A DNA stretch of 64,000 bases from Taeniopygia guttata (Eukaryota; Chordata; Aves; Passeriformes; Estrildidae): assembly GCF_048771995.1 (NCBI RefSeq), contig NC_133063.1, positions 27,608,810 to 27,672,809 on the forward strand, given 5' to 3'. Positions 1 through 12,900 of the stretch are shown here, one piece after another. The notes below the pieces were generated by a model. That model was not told the DNA's origin. It worked only from the letters and a program-made list of their open reading frames with translations, and did no database searches. A program made the position numbers and the translations under genes. Every line of letters starts with the position of its first letter. The first letter of the stretch is position 1.

Positions 1-195
1 CTTTCCCAGCAGCACTCACTGGAGAGAAGAGGCTGCCAGGGACTGCTGAGCACCCAGATTCTGGTGGGACAGAAAGAGTTTTTTTAATAGAAGAATAATA
101 TTCTATACCAAAACTAGGAAGCATTTCAAATGTTTATTTCTACTTCAGTTTCACAGACATCAGGGTATTAAAAAACAATAGGAAAAGTAACCATC

Positions 196-985
196 ACATA
201 AAATCACAAAATCACAGAAAGTGTCCCACTTTAAGGGACTCTTTAAGAGTATCTAGTTCCAACACCTCTACCATGGGCAGGGATGTCACCCACTAGACCT
301 GCTCATACAAAGCCCCATCCATGCTAGCCTTGAACATTTCCAGGGTTGGGGCAGCCACAGCTTCTCTGGGTACCTGTGTCTGGGCCTTGTCACCTCATAG
401 GGAAGAATTTCTTCCCAATGCCTAATCTAAACCTGCCCCTTGTCAGTTTGAAGCAATTCCGCCTTGTCTTGTCACTCCATGCCCTTGTCAAAAATCCCTC
501 TCCAGCTCTCTTGGAGTACCTTTACAGACTGGAAGGGACTCTAAGATCTCCCCAGAACTTCTCTTCTCCAGGATGAACAACTGCAACTCTCTCAGCCTGT
601 CTCCATAGTGGAGGGGTTCCAGCCTCGGATCATCTTTGTGGCCTTCTCTGGACCAGCTCCAACAGATCCACATCCCTCTTTAGTGGGACCCCACAGCTGG
701 ATGCAGCACTGCAGGTAGCGTCTCACCTAAGTGCACTTCCCTCAGTCTGCTGCCACACTGCTTTTTCTGCTCCAGGACATTTTTGGCTTTCTGGGCTGTT
801 TGAGCTCATCGCAAGCTCATCTTGAGTTTCTCATCTCCCAGCACCCAAAGTCCTTCTCCTCAGGGCTGCTCTCCACCATCCTCTGCCCTGCCTGTATTTG
901 TGCCTTGCATTGCCCTGATCCAGGTGCAGGATCTTGCATATCCATTCAGTTAACATCAAACCTCCATTCTGCTTAGCACAATAAA
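196..985 (-). mobile_element. CR1 LINE, 5'-truncated, 3' end at about 196
   Basis: This is an antisense copy of the 3' part of a CR1 non-LTR retrotransposon. Read on the minus strand it ends in a degenerate octamer tail (TTCTGTGA, TTTTGTGA, TTTTATG), the usual CR1 terminus, at about 196-215. Further in, the minus strand has the CR1-like text for the end of the reverse-transcriptase ORF and for the region around 'caggtgcaggatcttgca' on the plus strand (921-938). Frames are broken, so no functional ORF2 remains. The boundary near 985 is where the resemblance fades. The orientation is seen directly; the subfamily is not assigned. Confidence 0.8.
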
Positions 986-1312
986 ACTGATAATGACAAT
1001 TGGTGTGGACACCTGCACCTCCAAACTTATTGTTAGGTTCAGGTAGTCTTTCAGTGCTAAGTCTCATAAAAAATGCCATGAGCACTGCAAGGTGACACTG
1101 CCTTCAGAGAAGTGCTGCTGATCCTGAGCATCCGTGGTGGTGTGCTGGTCTCCTCGGTGCTGAGCCAGTGCCATGCCAGGAATACTGAAGACTTTATAAT
1201 AAATGTAAGGAAGACCATCTCTTCACTGTTCTTCTGTACTTTCCTGGGCCAAAACAAAACTACACAAGTATTCCGTTTTTTCTGGAACAATTTGTGCCAA
1301 ATAAACATGTAA

Positions 1313-1339
1313 TTTTTTTTTTTTTTTGGGGGGGGGGGG
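1313..1339. repeat. Homopolymer junction T15-G12
   Basis: Fifteen T are followed directly by twelve G. An AATAAA (from 1300) lies just upstream on the plus strand, which is probably coincidental. The G12 run could form G-quadruplex structures and is a likely sequencing or assembly weak point. Confidence 0.9.
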
Positions 1340-3570
1340 TAAGGAGTGGGATGTTCAGCACACACTGTAATAAAAAAATAGTTTTGCCTTCAATGTGAAT
1401 CTTAGATGTTAATTGAAATCAAGGAAGGGCATATGTGTGCAGAGGTGAAACCTCTCATCAAATAACTTACATACATACATTAAAAAAATCAGAAAACCTT
1501 CAGGTGCAGCCAACCTAGTAGGGGGAAAATCTAAATCATTTTTTTCACTGTAGTGACTACCTTAATAACAAGGGATCACCTTTACTGGTAATCTCTGCAT
1601 AATCTGGATCCTTAGCCACAGCTGCAGCAAAAATTAATTTGAACAGTTAAGTTAATTAATAATTAAGAAATAAATAATTTAATAACAGTTTGTTGGTTTG
1701 TTTGTTTGTTTTAAAAAGATATATATTTTACTTTCAGGTAGAAAAATTATTCCTGGAGTTGTCTTCATAAGCCTTGGATTTCTAACTACTGTTGTTGGCA
1801 ACAATAAGCCATACTCCTCTGACATCTTTCAGGAGAACAATTCCACTGCTCAGGTAGTGTTTGTCAGGGAACTCTCTTGATTTCATGGAGGAATAGTCAC
1901 AAATGGGCTAATTAGGACATCTGCACTGATTTTCCAGTTTTTTTTTACCTACAGGCAAAACTGTCACTTTCATTTTTAGTGTACTTCAGTAGTTTACAGA
2001 TGGCAGAGGCTGAAAACTATGCTCAACTCTTCATTTAGCTAAAAAATCCATTTAATGAAATCCATGGATTTGCATGAATAAATGCCACATCAAAAACCGC
2101 ATTTGCAGAATAGAGTTTGAAGAAGTGACCCAATTCATCACACCCCCTGAAGCCTCACTGACTCCTGCCTCTCTCAGCAGGGTGCTTGCTCACCTGCTGG
2201 TGGAGCTGGCTGAATTTGCTGGCCCAGCAGAAAACCATTACCCCGGACACCTTGGGTACAGCTGTGGCTGAGTCTGCAGTTGCAGGAGCTCTTGCAGGGC
2301 TCTGCCAGCCAAGGGCAGCCTCCCCCCACACATACAGAGGCTGAAGGACCTCTCCACTTATATTATTTCCATTCCACATCCCCTGCTTCCCACAGTAACC
2401 TTGGAAAGAAGTTGCCAAGCCAGTGGGGCAGAGTGATGGCTGATTGGTGAATGTTGACTCTCACAGTCCATGTTTGTACCGGCACCAAGGGAACCAGATA
2501 CTTCTGACCATTTCAGGAATCAGAGATGCAATATTCAGAACTGATTTGATTCCAGTATTAAGTATAAAATTTGGAACTGCATGAAGCTATTGAAAAGGGG
2601 CTTCAATGGTGAAAGACTGTTTTAAAAATTGCTTTCATACAGAATGAACACTTTTCTCTTTCTGTGCACTGCCATCCTGCAAACTATTCTCCCCCAAGTT
2701 ATATGCTCCCTAATGAACTTCTCAGTCTCAACTTAACAGCACGTTTTACATTGAAGAGGTCCTTAATTTAATGTGCAGTCAGAGGAGCATTGCAAAACAA
2801 GGCACTACAAATAGAAGGAAGAGGACAGCACCCAGCCCTACAGCCAACACCATCTAATCAGGGTTTGCAGTGCAGGTACATCAGGTCAAGGCTCACAGCG
2901 CACTTCAAACTACTATGATGATGAAAATTATTTCTTCTGTCTTTCTTGGAAAGATGATTCCATGATAGCATAACATAGCTTATTTATTGCCTTCAAGCTG
3001 CTTACTTATTGTAGAGACTGAATACCTTGCAGAATAATCACTAAAATTTTACTTCCAAAGCACAGAATGTATTTCTCTGCTCCCTGCCTGACTGGTCTGT
3101 AATGAAAAACAGATGGTATTTGTTCATTTGTCAGATTCAGCTAAATCTCCCTCTCTGCAAACAAACAAAACACTCTTTTGGAATGTCTTCGTTGATTGCT
3201 GTCATTAACACACCTCTCTAGGAAGTGGTAATTATCCAGCAATTGACTCACTGACCTCCTGCCCACAGCTACTCATTCCTTCTGCCTTTTCACTGTGCCT
3301 TAAATGCCACCTTAGCATCACTGCCTTGACTTAACCACTCCTGTCTCCCTCCCTTGTGCTTTCCCTGTCTTCATGCGCTCTCACCAGTAGAACTAGGAAC
3401 TTCGAAAAGGCTGGAAAGATAAAAGACTCAGACTGTTGAATTATAGGACATTAAATATTTAAATTATTTTCAAATTAAGTGCATAGTCTAGCACTTCAAG
3501 GCTCAGAATAGTCCATGTAATTTTTTTAAAGGTAGCGACTTTAATATGTTGAAGACTTTGTTCTTTCCTT
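1340..3570. other. Non-coding stretch, no gene recognised
   Basis: No ORF here shows a known domain or splice-bounded conservation. A moderately GC-rich block lies at about 2,130-2,420. The rest is AT-rich and shows no repeat I can name. In human, SPATA9 lies 3' of RFESD, which would place it on this side if order were kept, but I recognise no SPATA9 exon. Confidence 0.6.
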
Positions 3571-3571
3571 T

Positions 3572-3692
3572 TAAAAATAAAAAAGAAAGAGGTAAGAAAG
3601 AAGAAGAAAGAGGAAGAAAGAAAAGAGAAATAAATGAAAAAGGAAAAAGGGAAAAGCAGAAAGATGAAAGGGTAAAATAAGATAAAAAGGCT
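3572..3692. repeat. Purine-rich low-complexity tract
   Basis: About 120 bases almost entirely A and G, built from GAAA, GAAG and GGAAA units. It is low-complexity polypurine/polypyrimidine DNA. The minus-strand reading frame through it (Phe/Ser/Leu-rich) is an artefact of the tract. Confidence 0.85.
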
Positions 3693-3699
3693 TATGCCT

Positions 3700-5980
3700 T
3701 TATTAATGTTCAGCTCTTTATCAAAAAGATCAGCTGGGCAGGGGGCCTGACATGGCAATCGCCCTCACTGTCGTAGCCTTACCAGGTAGCCGAAGAGTGA
3801 GGAGGCGTGCAGAATCTGTTGGTGAAGCCCCCAGCAGCAACCGTCCCCTCTCCTTTCCTTGTGGTAACACCAGAAAAATCTTGTCTTTTTGTTCCTGCTT
3901 TCCCCACACCACTCTAGTCTAATCTTCTGTAGGTTATGGTGACAGGTCAAACGTCGATCATGGGGGGATGGGTTTCTTTTCCTCAGCCAGTGTATTTTAC
4001 CTGTCCAGCCCCGCCTCAGCTGTGTTTAGTTCTTCATTTAGGGGTGTCCTTATCCCCCAAAACACACTCCCATGGTTCCATGGGTTTCCCTATTTGCATC
4101 TCAATCCTAGAATTCCTAGAATGGCAGCGTGGGTGGGGGGTAGGTGATCTTCCAGGTGGTTTAGAGAAAACAAACAGAGAAATTAACATTTCAATATTAG
4201 TACTTAACTCAAGCCAGCAGTGTCCCAGTATTGCCATGGGAACCAGGAAGGCTCTTTTGTTCATTACAGTGAGTTAATAATTTTCTGTTCCTTCTATGAT
4301 CATCAACAGGGAAATCGAGGGGAATGAAATCTATTGGACAAACTTTAGATTTTAAATTAATGCAACCTTCCTGGGAAAGAGCACTTAAGTAAAAAAAGAG
4401 ACAAAATAACCATAAACTCTTGCAGATAGTTATTATGTATGAGAAGTACTGAAGAAAAAGGATTTACCTATGCCTGGACATGCAGTTGCATTTATTCAAT
4501 ATGAGTAAGTGTAAGCTCATGATTAAACACTTTTCTGAATTTTACCCAGTAAATTCAATTCTGCAGAATCCTGAGCACTCTTCCACTAGTATCAACATGT
4601 CCATGAAGCTTTCAAATAAAGCTTCCTATTTCCATCATTCTTCTAAACATCATACACATTTGTTAGCATCATATGCATATTGTTCAGAGTCAATGCTTTC
4701 TTAAACCGAACAACATCTTTACTAATTTAAAGAGTCAATTTCTACTAATGCACTATTTCAAGAAAAGTCAATAAAAATACTATCTCAGCAATCACATGAG
4801 TTAATGCAAGTGCATCTGAAGGTCTTGCAATACTCTCCTTTTATATCATCCATGCCTTTTATTAGGACACAACGTCAAGTTTAATGTCAGGTGCAGGTAG
4901 CTGTGTGAGGAGGGAGGGAAGAGCAGCAATTCTCCATCCCCCTGACACCACCCAAGCCCCTTGGGGCACCAGTGGGGTAGTTGGCAGGAAGGCAGCTGCT
5001 CCACCTTCCTGCCTTCTACCTGGTGGCTTCAAGAGGAGAAGCTGACATATCCATTGTGCAAACAAATTGTAATAAAAAACCCCAACAAATCACAGAACTG
5101 GTCAGTACAAACCAGCATTTTCTAGCAGATAATCAAGATGTGATTCACCTGACAGAAGCCAGGCATTTGCATCTGATAATTGGCACTGGCTGGCTGAGTG
5201 GTCAGGGAAAGGAAAAGAAGGAGGAGGAAGAGTAGGATGACAAGAAAAGCATTTCTGTGCTCTAGTTCTTATAAAATGCAAAACTGGGGTAGGTTAGCTC
5301 AACAGCACTTTCAAGGTGCCACTTTTCTCTGTCAGCTGCAAAAACCATGTTAAGGTGGCATGACCAGAAGAAATTTCCTCTCAGTTAAGCTGTAGTGAAA
5401 TTAATTGATTGTGTACTTTGCTTTATTTGTTGTGATCAATGCAGTACAAATTTTCCTTTGACTCTTCCCTCTGCCTCACTTCTTCTAAACACATTTGTAT
5501 CAACAATAGTGTTGACACAGGCCTAATTACCCGTGACATACATTAAAAGCTGCAACCACAAGAGAAGCTTAGAGATGAAGAGCAGGCATTTCAAACTGAA
5601 CCTGGCTATGAATGAACTTTGTAAAAAAACCCAACAAATCACATAAAAAAACCCACATTGAAGAATTGCAGCCATGCAGGATGGTGTATTTAAAAGAAGT
5701 GTAGGTGTGGCATTTGGGGAGAGGGTTTAGTGGTAGGCTTGGCAGTGCTGATTTAATGGTTGGTCTTAGGGGTGTTTTCCAGCCTCAGTGATTCTTTGAT
5801 GCTCTGTGTTCACAGGGCGTCTCTGCACTCCACAGGCTGAACAGCAGAACCCACCACATCCTGGAGTGCAGCAGAGCTCAGAGAGAAACTTTCTTGGAAG
5901 GGTTTTTTGGGGCAGATCTGATATTGGACAGCGAATATACAGAGCAAAACACAGGTTTTGCCTCTACACAGAAAGTACTT
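3700..5980. other. Non-coding stretch, no gene recognised
   Basis: Unique-looking AT-rich DNA with a GC-richer patch at about 4,860-5,040. Short ORFs on both strands have no recognisable domain. Nothing else can be supported. Confidence 0.55.
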
Positions 5981-5982
5981 TG

Positions 5983-6002
5983 TTTTTTTTTTTTTTTTTT
6001 TT
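5983..6002 (+). repeat. T20 homopolymer
   Basis: Twenty consecutive T on the plus strand, one of six T-tracts of 20 or more in the window. No retropseudogene body was recognised beside it. Confidence 0.9.
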
Positions 6003-6673
6003 AAATGAATGTAGAAAAATGTGGTTACAATAAAGAAAAACAAGTAAACAAGGGCTATTAGTTCACAAATCACACCAAACAGCTCCCTCTTTAACCAACA
6101 GAACCAGGAAGAACAAGCCATACATTACATTATTCGATGTACTAACAAGAGGAGTTCAGTGAGAAGAAGGAAAAGAAATACATCTATATACTCAAGATAG
6201 CAATGCACAAATAGGCATAAAAGAGTGCACAAAAATATTCTGAAGCCTTGTGCTTCCCTTTGTGGCATTTAGATAGCTAGATAAATAGCTAGAGATCACA
6301 CAAATATCTCAAAAGTTAAAATTTCCATGCCATTTTTACCACAGGCATTAGAAATATAAACTGTCAAGTACATAAAGATAACCTTTACACCTGGCTGTTG
6401 ACTTTTAATTATGTAGTAAGTTTCATAAGCGGTAGTATACTATATCCCCTCTTAAAAATTAAAATAATTCTAACAAAATTTCAAATATTGTGAAGCACTC
6501 TGCTGTAAATAATTTTTTTTGAAATGCAAGTGCAAAAAAATTCCTCAGCACAAAATCAGTCACATTTCTGACACTGCAGGGCTTCTCATCTTACTAATTT
6601 CTATATATTTCAATTATTTAACATAGCAATATTAGAATTGAATTCGGAGACAATCTTCATGGCACAGTACATT

Positions 6674-6679
6674 TTTATT
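6674..6679 (-). terminator. RFESD poly(A) signal
   Basis: TTTATT on the plus strand reads AATAAA on the minus strand. It lies 59 bases beyond the RFESD stop codon (6740-6738) and fits a very short 3' UTR, with cleavage expected about 10-30 bases further on (about 6,645-6,665). A longer isoform cannot be excluded because other AATAAA-like hexamers occur downstream in this AT-rich DNA. Confidence 0.6.
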
Positions 6680-6737
6680 TCCCAATAAAGATTCTTCATT
6701 TGTTGCATTCCCCAGGATTCTGCTGTCTGGCCATGAC

Positions 6738-7544
<807 letters not shown>

Positions 7545-9138
7545 CTTAAAACACGTGGAAAAATTAATGAAAAGGTCACTTGTAAAGCAATTCACATTTT
7601 TATTTCATGTGAGGAGAGGGAGAAAAGGTTTCAGCGAATGACTATCAACTTGCAGAGGTAGAAAAGTGCAAAAGCTTGGTTCGGTTAGTGTGTTGAGTTA
7701 CTGTGTGCACTAAGAGAAGTGACAGGACAAGGAAAAACAGCTGCTGGAAACCAGATACCTCAAAGCTCAGGCAAGATAAACTCTCAATCACTATTTGTTT
7801 ACACCTAATCCACTTTTGGTCCTCAAAATCCACATGCAAACAAATATAAGGATGGCAAATGTAAAATACTATACAGTACAGGTATGCCACAGGTAACATT
7901 TACATGTAAATCCATTACTTTTACATAATATTATGGCTAGAAATATAAAGTGATTTAAATCAATAAAATATTATTCTGCAAAGGAAATAAAACATTTTTT
8001 ATTGAGAAGCTGTATTCAGCCTGACATTTCTAGCAAAGCTTCCTGCCTTTCCTTCCCTTCTTTTACATATTTCAAACATGTAACTGACTTTCCCTCTCAC
8101 AAGAGAGAATATAAGCAGTTTTATGAAAGCAACCTTCCCATTAAATTTGCTTACAATTAGCTACTGTGTTCCAGTTCTTCCTGAATTCCCAATACAACCT
8201 TGCTTCCACAGAAAATTAAAGCTAAAATAAGTATTTATAAACACAGAAAGGGGAACCATGGGCAGGGGGAGGAGGGGGTGTCTCTGGCTGCAGGGGGATG
8301 CACTGTACCTTTGGTCCATACCAGATTGCAATGGAGATGAGAAAGCAGATGAAGAAATGAAGACTGAGGATGATAAGGTCCAGCATTGCCTCCCTTCACG
8401 GTCTGTCACCACTGCCCTGCCTTATTCCTATATGTCACTAGGTGCTTCTCAGACCCTCTTTAAGTGCAAGCAGGAGGAAATGGGGCCAGGCCCTGTAGCA
8501 CCCTATGACAGGACTTTACAGGTTCAATGCATCAGAAACCGCCTCTGCCAGGGCTGATAAGAGCCAGGGACATGCTGGGGCTGGCCTGATAAGAGAAGAG
8601 CAGAGCTTCCAATTCCCCCTGTTGCTGTCCTCACTGTGAGCCCAGTACTGCTGCCTGCTCCCAAAACCCTGCTCAGAGCCACACATAGCCATGTGAGGAT
8701 CCTGGCTATCCTCAAGATCAGCAAATGCAGGTTTCCTCATAAGCCACCATGCTGGGAAGGCCGGTTTAAGTGCCATGGTGGCATTTCCAAGACCAGTGGT
8801 TAACTGATCTGATCTTAACTGCTAAGACCAACTCCCTGCTTTTCAGTTTAAGGAACTGCCACCCAGTCTTACCCAGAAAGTGAAATGTCACTGCCAGACT
8901 CACAGGATGATCCAGTAAGGCATTCACACTTAGTTTTTTCAAGAGATAAGCAAGTTAACCACAGGAGCCAGAGTAGGAAATTCCCAGTTTTTGCTATCAC
9001 CATTTGGCTGTCTCTCCCTATAAACTTTCCAAATTGGCAAAGATACTAAGATGCAGAAGCCTGTAATTAAAACCTCACTTATTAAGACGCCTCTAAAAAG
9101 CCCTGTGTATATAAATGTGTACATCTCTAGAAAGAAGA
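7545..9138. other. RFESD 5' flank/intron and non-coding DNA
   Basis: This lies upstream of the first supported RFESD coding exon and may hold its 5' UTR, first intron and promoter. No CpG island or clear TATA element was found. A GC-richer patch at about 8,250-8,780 has short ORFs on both strands without recognisable domains. Confidence 0.5.
7904..7915 (-). other. Speculative initiator exon for RFESD (M-D-L-H)
   Basis: On the minus strand ATG-GAT-TTA-CAT is followed by GTAAAT, a weak-to-fair splice donor. Splicing to 7544 would be phase 0 with a 359-bp intron and would give Met-Asp-Leu-His before Asp-Val-Asp. Human RFESD begins Met-Asn-Leu-Asp, which is similar but only four residues long. 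A match this short is expected by chance, so transcript evidence is needed. Confidence 0.15.
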
Positions 9139-9153
9139 AACACACACACACAC
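9139..9153. repeat. (AC)n microsatellite
   Basis: A short AC/GT run, followed by degenerate ACACATATG-like sequence to about 9,180. Confidence 0.85.
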
Positions 9154-9881
9154 ATATGTATTTGTGTACACACATATCTGTTTATATGTATTACAACACA
9201 CCTAACCTCCAGCTCATTTAGCAATGACTTCTTACACTCAGCTTGGATTTTGCACAAATAAATTATCCGGGCTCCCATTCTGAACCCTGGCTGAGACCAT
9301 CAGCAGCATGGCCTAAATTGTGCAAGCAATCAGTAGCCAAAAAGTTTCTTTCACAGCTGATACTCGAAGGCTTATCTACCAACAAATGTAGACTAGGGAC
9401 TACATTGGCACATCAGGGGCCCTCCAAAAGAAAACCCTCAAGGCAACTTTCTTCCCTTAGATAAGAGGAAACAGGTCACATCACCTCCTCACAGATCCCA
9501 AGACGGAATCCTGAACTTTTGGAGCAACTTGAGTTGTGGAAGCGAGCACACTTCAATCAGTAAGAGGAAAGTTTATTTCCAGGTTTATGCAGAGTAAGTT
9601 AGCCTTCTAACAGTTTTTTCCTGATATTTTCTTAAGACTTTGGCTGCTTTCATATTTTCTGAGTCACTCCAGACAGCATGGATGGAATTGTTCCTGCTGC
9701 CAAGTGCCACCTGAGGGGAGCAGCCAAGAGGTTTGTGAGCAGCATAAGCATTCCTTCTCCAGCTGGAAACAGAGCTAGATTTGGGAATTGTAGCAATTCA
9801 CTGCTGTACCCTGCTCTGAATAATTTTTCCTTATTTTGGATAAAAGGAAAAATATCCCTGCTGTAGGGCACATTTTCTTTT

Positions 9882-9918
9882 ATTATTTATTTTATTAAAT
9901 TTATTTATTTTATTTATT
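9882..9918. repeat. (TTTA)n-like low-complexity tract
   Basis: Imperfect TTTA/TTAT units over about 37 bases. Confidence 0.8.
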
Positions 9919-9919
9919 C

Positions 9920-12900
9920 CCCTCTATGTTTCCATGTCAAACTTAAAGAAGTGGGTAATGTCAACAGGATGGCAGTTGCTACACAAATTGCCCAGACATT
10001 CTCATTCAGAACCCGAGTTTTTGTTATCATTACAAAGCCTTACCAATATTTTGGTCATATTTGTGGATTTTGGGATGCCTCATTCAGGAATAAAATTTGC
10101 CAGTCTGAGATTATATTTTTGGTCGTATTGCTGCTGTTGGGTATTTTTTGGTGGTTGCTGTTGTTTAAACCCACCAGAAGCATATGCTTGTGACCATTTC
10201 ATTTCAAGCAGCTGGTGCAATTCTTGCGTTAGTTAATTAATGAGCTGCACAGACTGAGTAGGAGACAGTAACAGGCACACTGCAATGGGATGTATATGTC
10301 TAAATCCTGCCCTGCTTATGGCAAAAGGTTTCTAAAACATTGTAATAGTTATTCCTGCCTGGTGTGTTTTAAGGCAGAGCAATGAAGTCCCTTGCTCTGA
10401 GACTGTATCCTCCTCATTTAGCTCTATTGCTGTTCATAAGATTTTTAACTACACTCACTGAACCCGCTGATTTTTTTCTTTTTTTTTTGTCATTTTCACA
10501 TTACAAATAAACCCTATACATTTTTGTGATGCAAGAGCTCTGTTTCTGTGTGGTCAGGCAAGAGCAACATTTACAGCTGTGATGCTTACAGCTGGTATCA
10601 ATTGCGCTATCAAAGCCCTCAGCACACTGATGACAGCTATGTATACAAAAACAATTGACAAACCTAAGCAGGTGGCATCAAAAGCTCGGTGGCTGCTTTT
10701 TAAGTAATAATGGTGAAGCATAAACCACCCCCACCCTGGGCAGAAAGGGTCTGTAAAGCACATTCCCAAGGCACTTGTGCCAGCCTCCAAACCTTGTGCA
10801 GGATTATATCTACTTTGGCCATTCCTGAGAAATATTTTGAACTTAATCCCAGTGGCAGGGTTTAGATAGCTTGGTAGGAAGTTTTCATATTTAAATTCTT
10901 GGAGTTCTTCACTTTTTTCCTCCAAATTGCTCATCAGAAGAGGCCTGCCTAAAAATCAAAACAATTTCTTCTTCCTGCTCTTGGTGGCAGCATTTTCCAG
11001 GCTGTGAAGGCTTGGTCACTGCAGAGGGCTCCTCAAGGTTCCTCTGACAGCTGATACCTAATACAATTCACAGGTCCCTTGTTCATATTATTTTCCTCCA
11101 AATGCCCTCATCTTTTTATGATCCTTCTTAAAAGATAAAGTCAGAAAGCAGAGTCAATACACTGAGTATTCACTGCAGTTAATAAAACAGTTGCCTCTTT
11201 TATCTTACAAACACCACTCTTTTAAATCATACCCACACATCATACATTTCCTTTTTCACCGGATCATGTAGTTAGCTAATGCTCTATTTCAATTTCTGTA
11301 AAATTTCCAGGAGTATTTCACTTTTTTTTGAACTGAAAAAATGCAGCCTAGACAGTTTTTGTTCACCATTTTAGTGTTTTTTCCTTTCCTTTTTGTTTTG
11401 ACTTCAAACTTTGATTATTTTACCTGATTGATTTCAAGTATTTTCTCCAGCTAATCAAAACTCCTTTGGATTTTAGCCTATCCTCAGGAGCAGCGGTAGC
11501 TCCTCCAGGATGCATTTTGTCATGCTTAATAAGAAAAAAGTGCACACTCCTGCATTCAATTACTTCCCCAAAAAAACCCAAGCAGCACTACATTGAATTC
11601 TTGCAGAGCAATTATATTATTTGGAGAAAAGGCACAGAGTAAAAAACAAGAGTTTTAAAACTTATCATGTATATAGGTACTTGATAAAAATAGTTGGAAG
11701 ACAAAGCTATTCAGATTTTATATCCTATTTTCAACTGGATAGCCAGCTCAAAATATTTGAGAAGAGACAAGCAGATAAATCTTTTGTTCTGCTTTTAGAA
11801 AATCAAAGTGAAACAATACAGGATTTTTCACTGGCTTTCACTGCCAGAAGTGCAGTTTTATCTCCTGTTCCATGTTCTCTCCAGAAACTGCAGTTTACAC
11901 ACAACAGTTCTGAAAGGGCAAGTTTTGCAATCTGTATTGCAAAGAATGTTTTCCTGAGCAGTAGCGTAAAAGATCTCAGATAAATCTTCAACAATGACTC
12001 ATCTAATGTTAGTTTCAACAAGATTCATCTTCTACATTTTTATCACAGGTCACTTCAAAAATTTACTATTAATATTAATTTTCATGTGTGTTTAGGTAAT
12101 TCAGTGTCAGTCTTATTTCTTTAATTCTGTCTTATAATGTATGCCTGTATATCCAAGGAGGTTAAGAGCTATACCCAGTATAATATCTTAATATTATGTT
12201 ATTACATACCATCCAGATCAATTGTATGTTTCCTATGTGGAGTCTTTATCACATTTCTTCCACATGACCTTTCACAATGGAAGTTTCTTTGATAAGCAAA
12301 TGAACCTGCCATCCTGTCAGGTTTGATACTATTTCTAGATGCATTTGCACCGTCACTTCTATAGTAAACTGTTAGGCATAACTACTAGCAAAAATTGTTG
12401 TTATCTAAGCCTCCCTTTTTAGCAACAAATAATTCTGAATCGAATAATTCCCTGTAGTTTTGTGGATGACAGTAGCAGTAATAAGGAAATTGTCTTTGTA
12501 AGAAGCCAAATTATCTCACAGACCTGAAAATATATCCTGTGCCACTAGAAAAATATACTTTCAAAATATTCCTTCCAACTTCTGTACCAGTGAGGGAGTG
12601 TGCAACCCCAGGGAATCCTGGTGTCCAATCCTAGAGGGTTGGAAATTCCCCTCTGTGTCACAGAAGGCAGAGCCCAAAGCCTTCAGCCCAGATTAATGTA
12701 CAGTCACCAAGGAGATGCACAGGTCTGGCTTCCAGTGAAGTGTGGAGGGGACTGAACAACAGCCATAAAACATGTCAAAAGGCAATGATGCACCATAGAG
12801 AAATCTATTATAAGAATTTTTGTGTTGTTTTTAGCATAACTATTAACAGTGATTTCAACAGCAGCAAAAGAGAACATCAGAAGGCCTGACACTACGTTCA

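Noticed and set aside
346..576. Plus-strand ORF at the window start
   Set aside because: It is the antisense shadow of the CR1 fragment; the CR1 coding strand is minus.
3459..3758. 99-codon Phe/Ser-rich minus-strand ORF resembling a membrane protein
   Set aside because: It is the translation of a purine-rich low-complexity tract.
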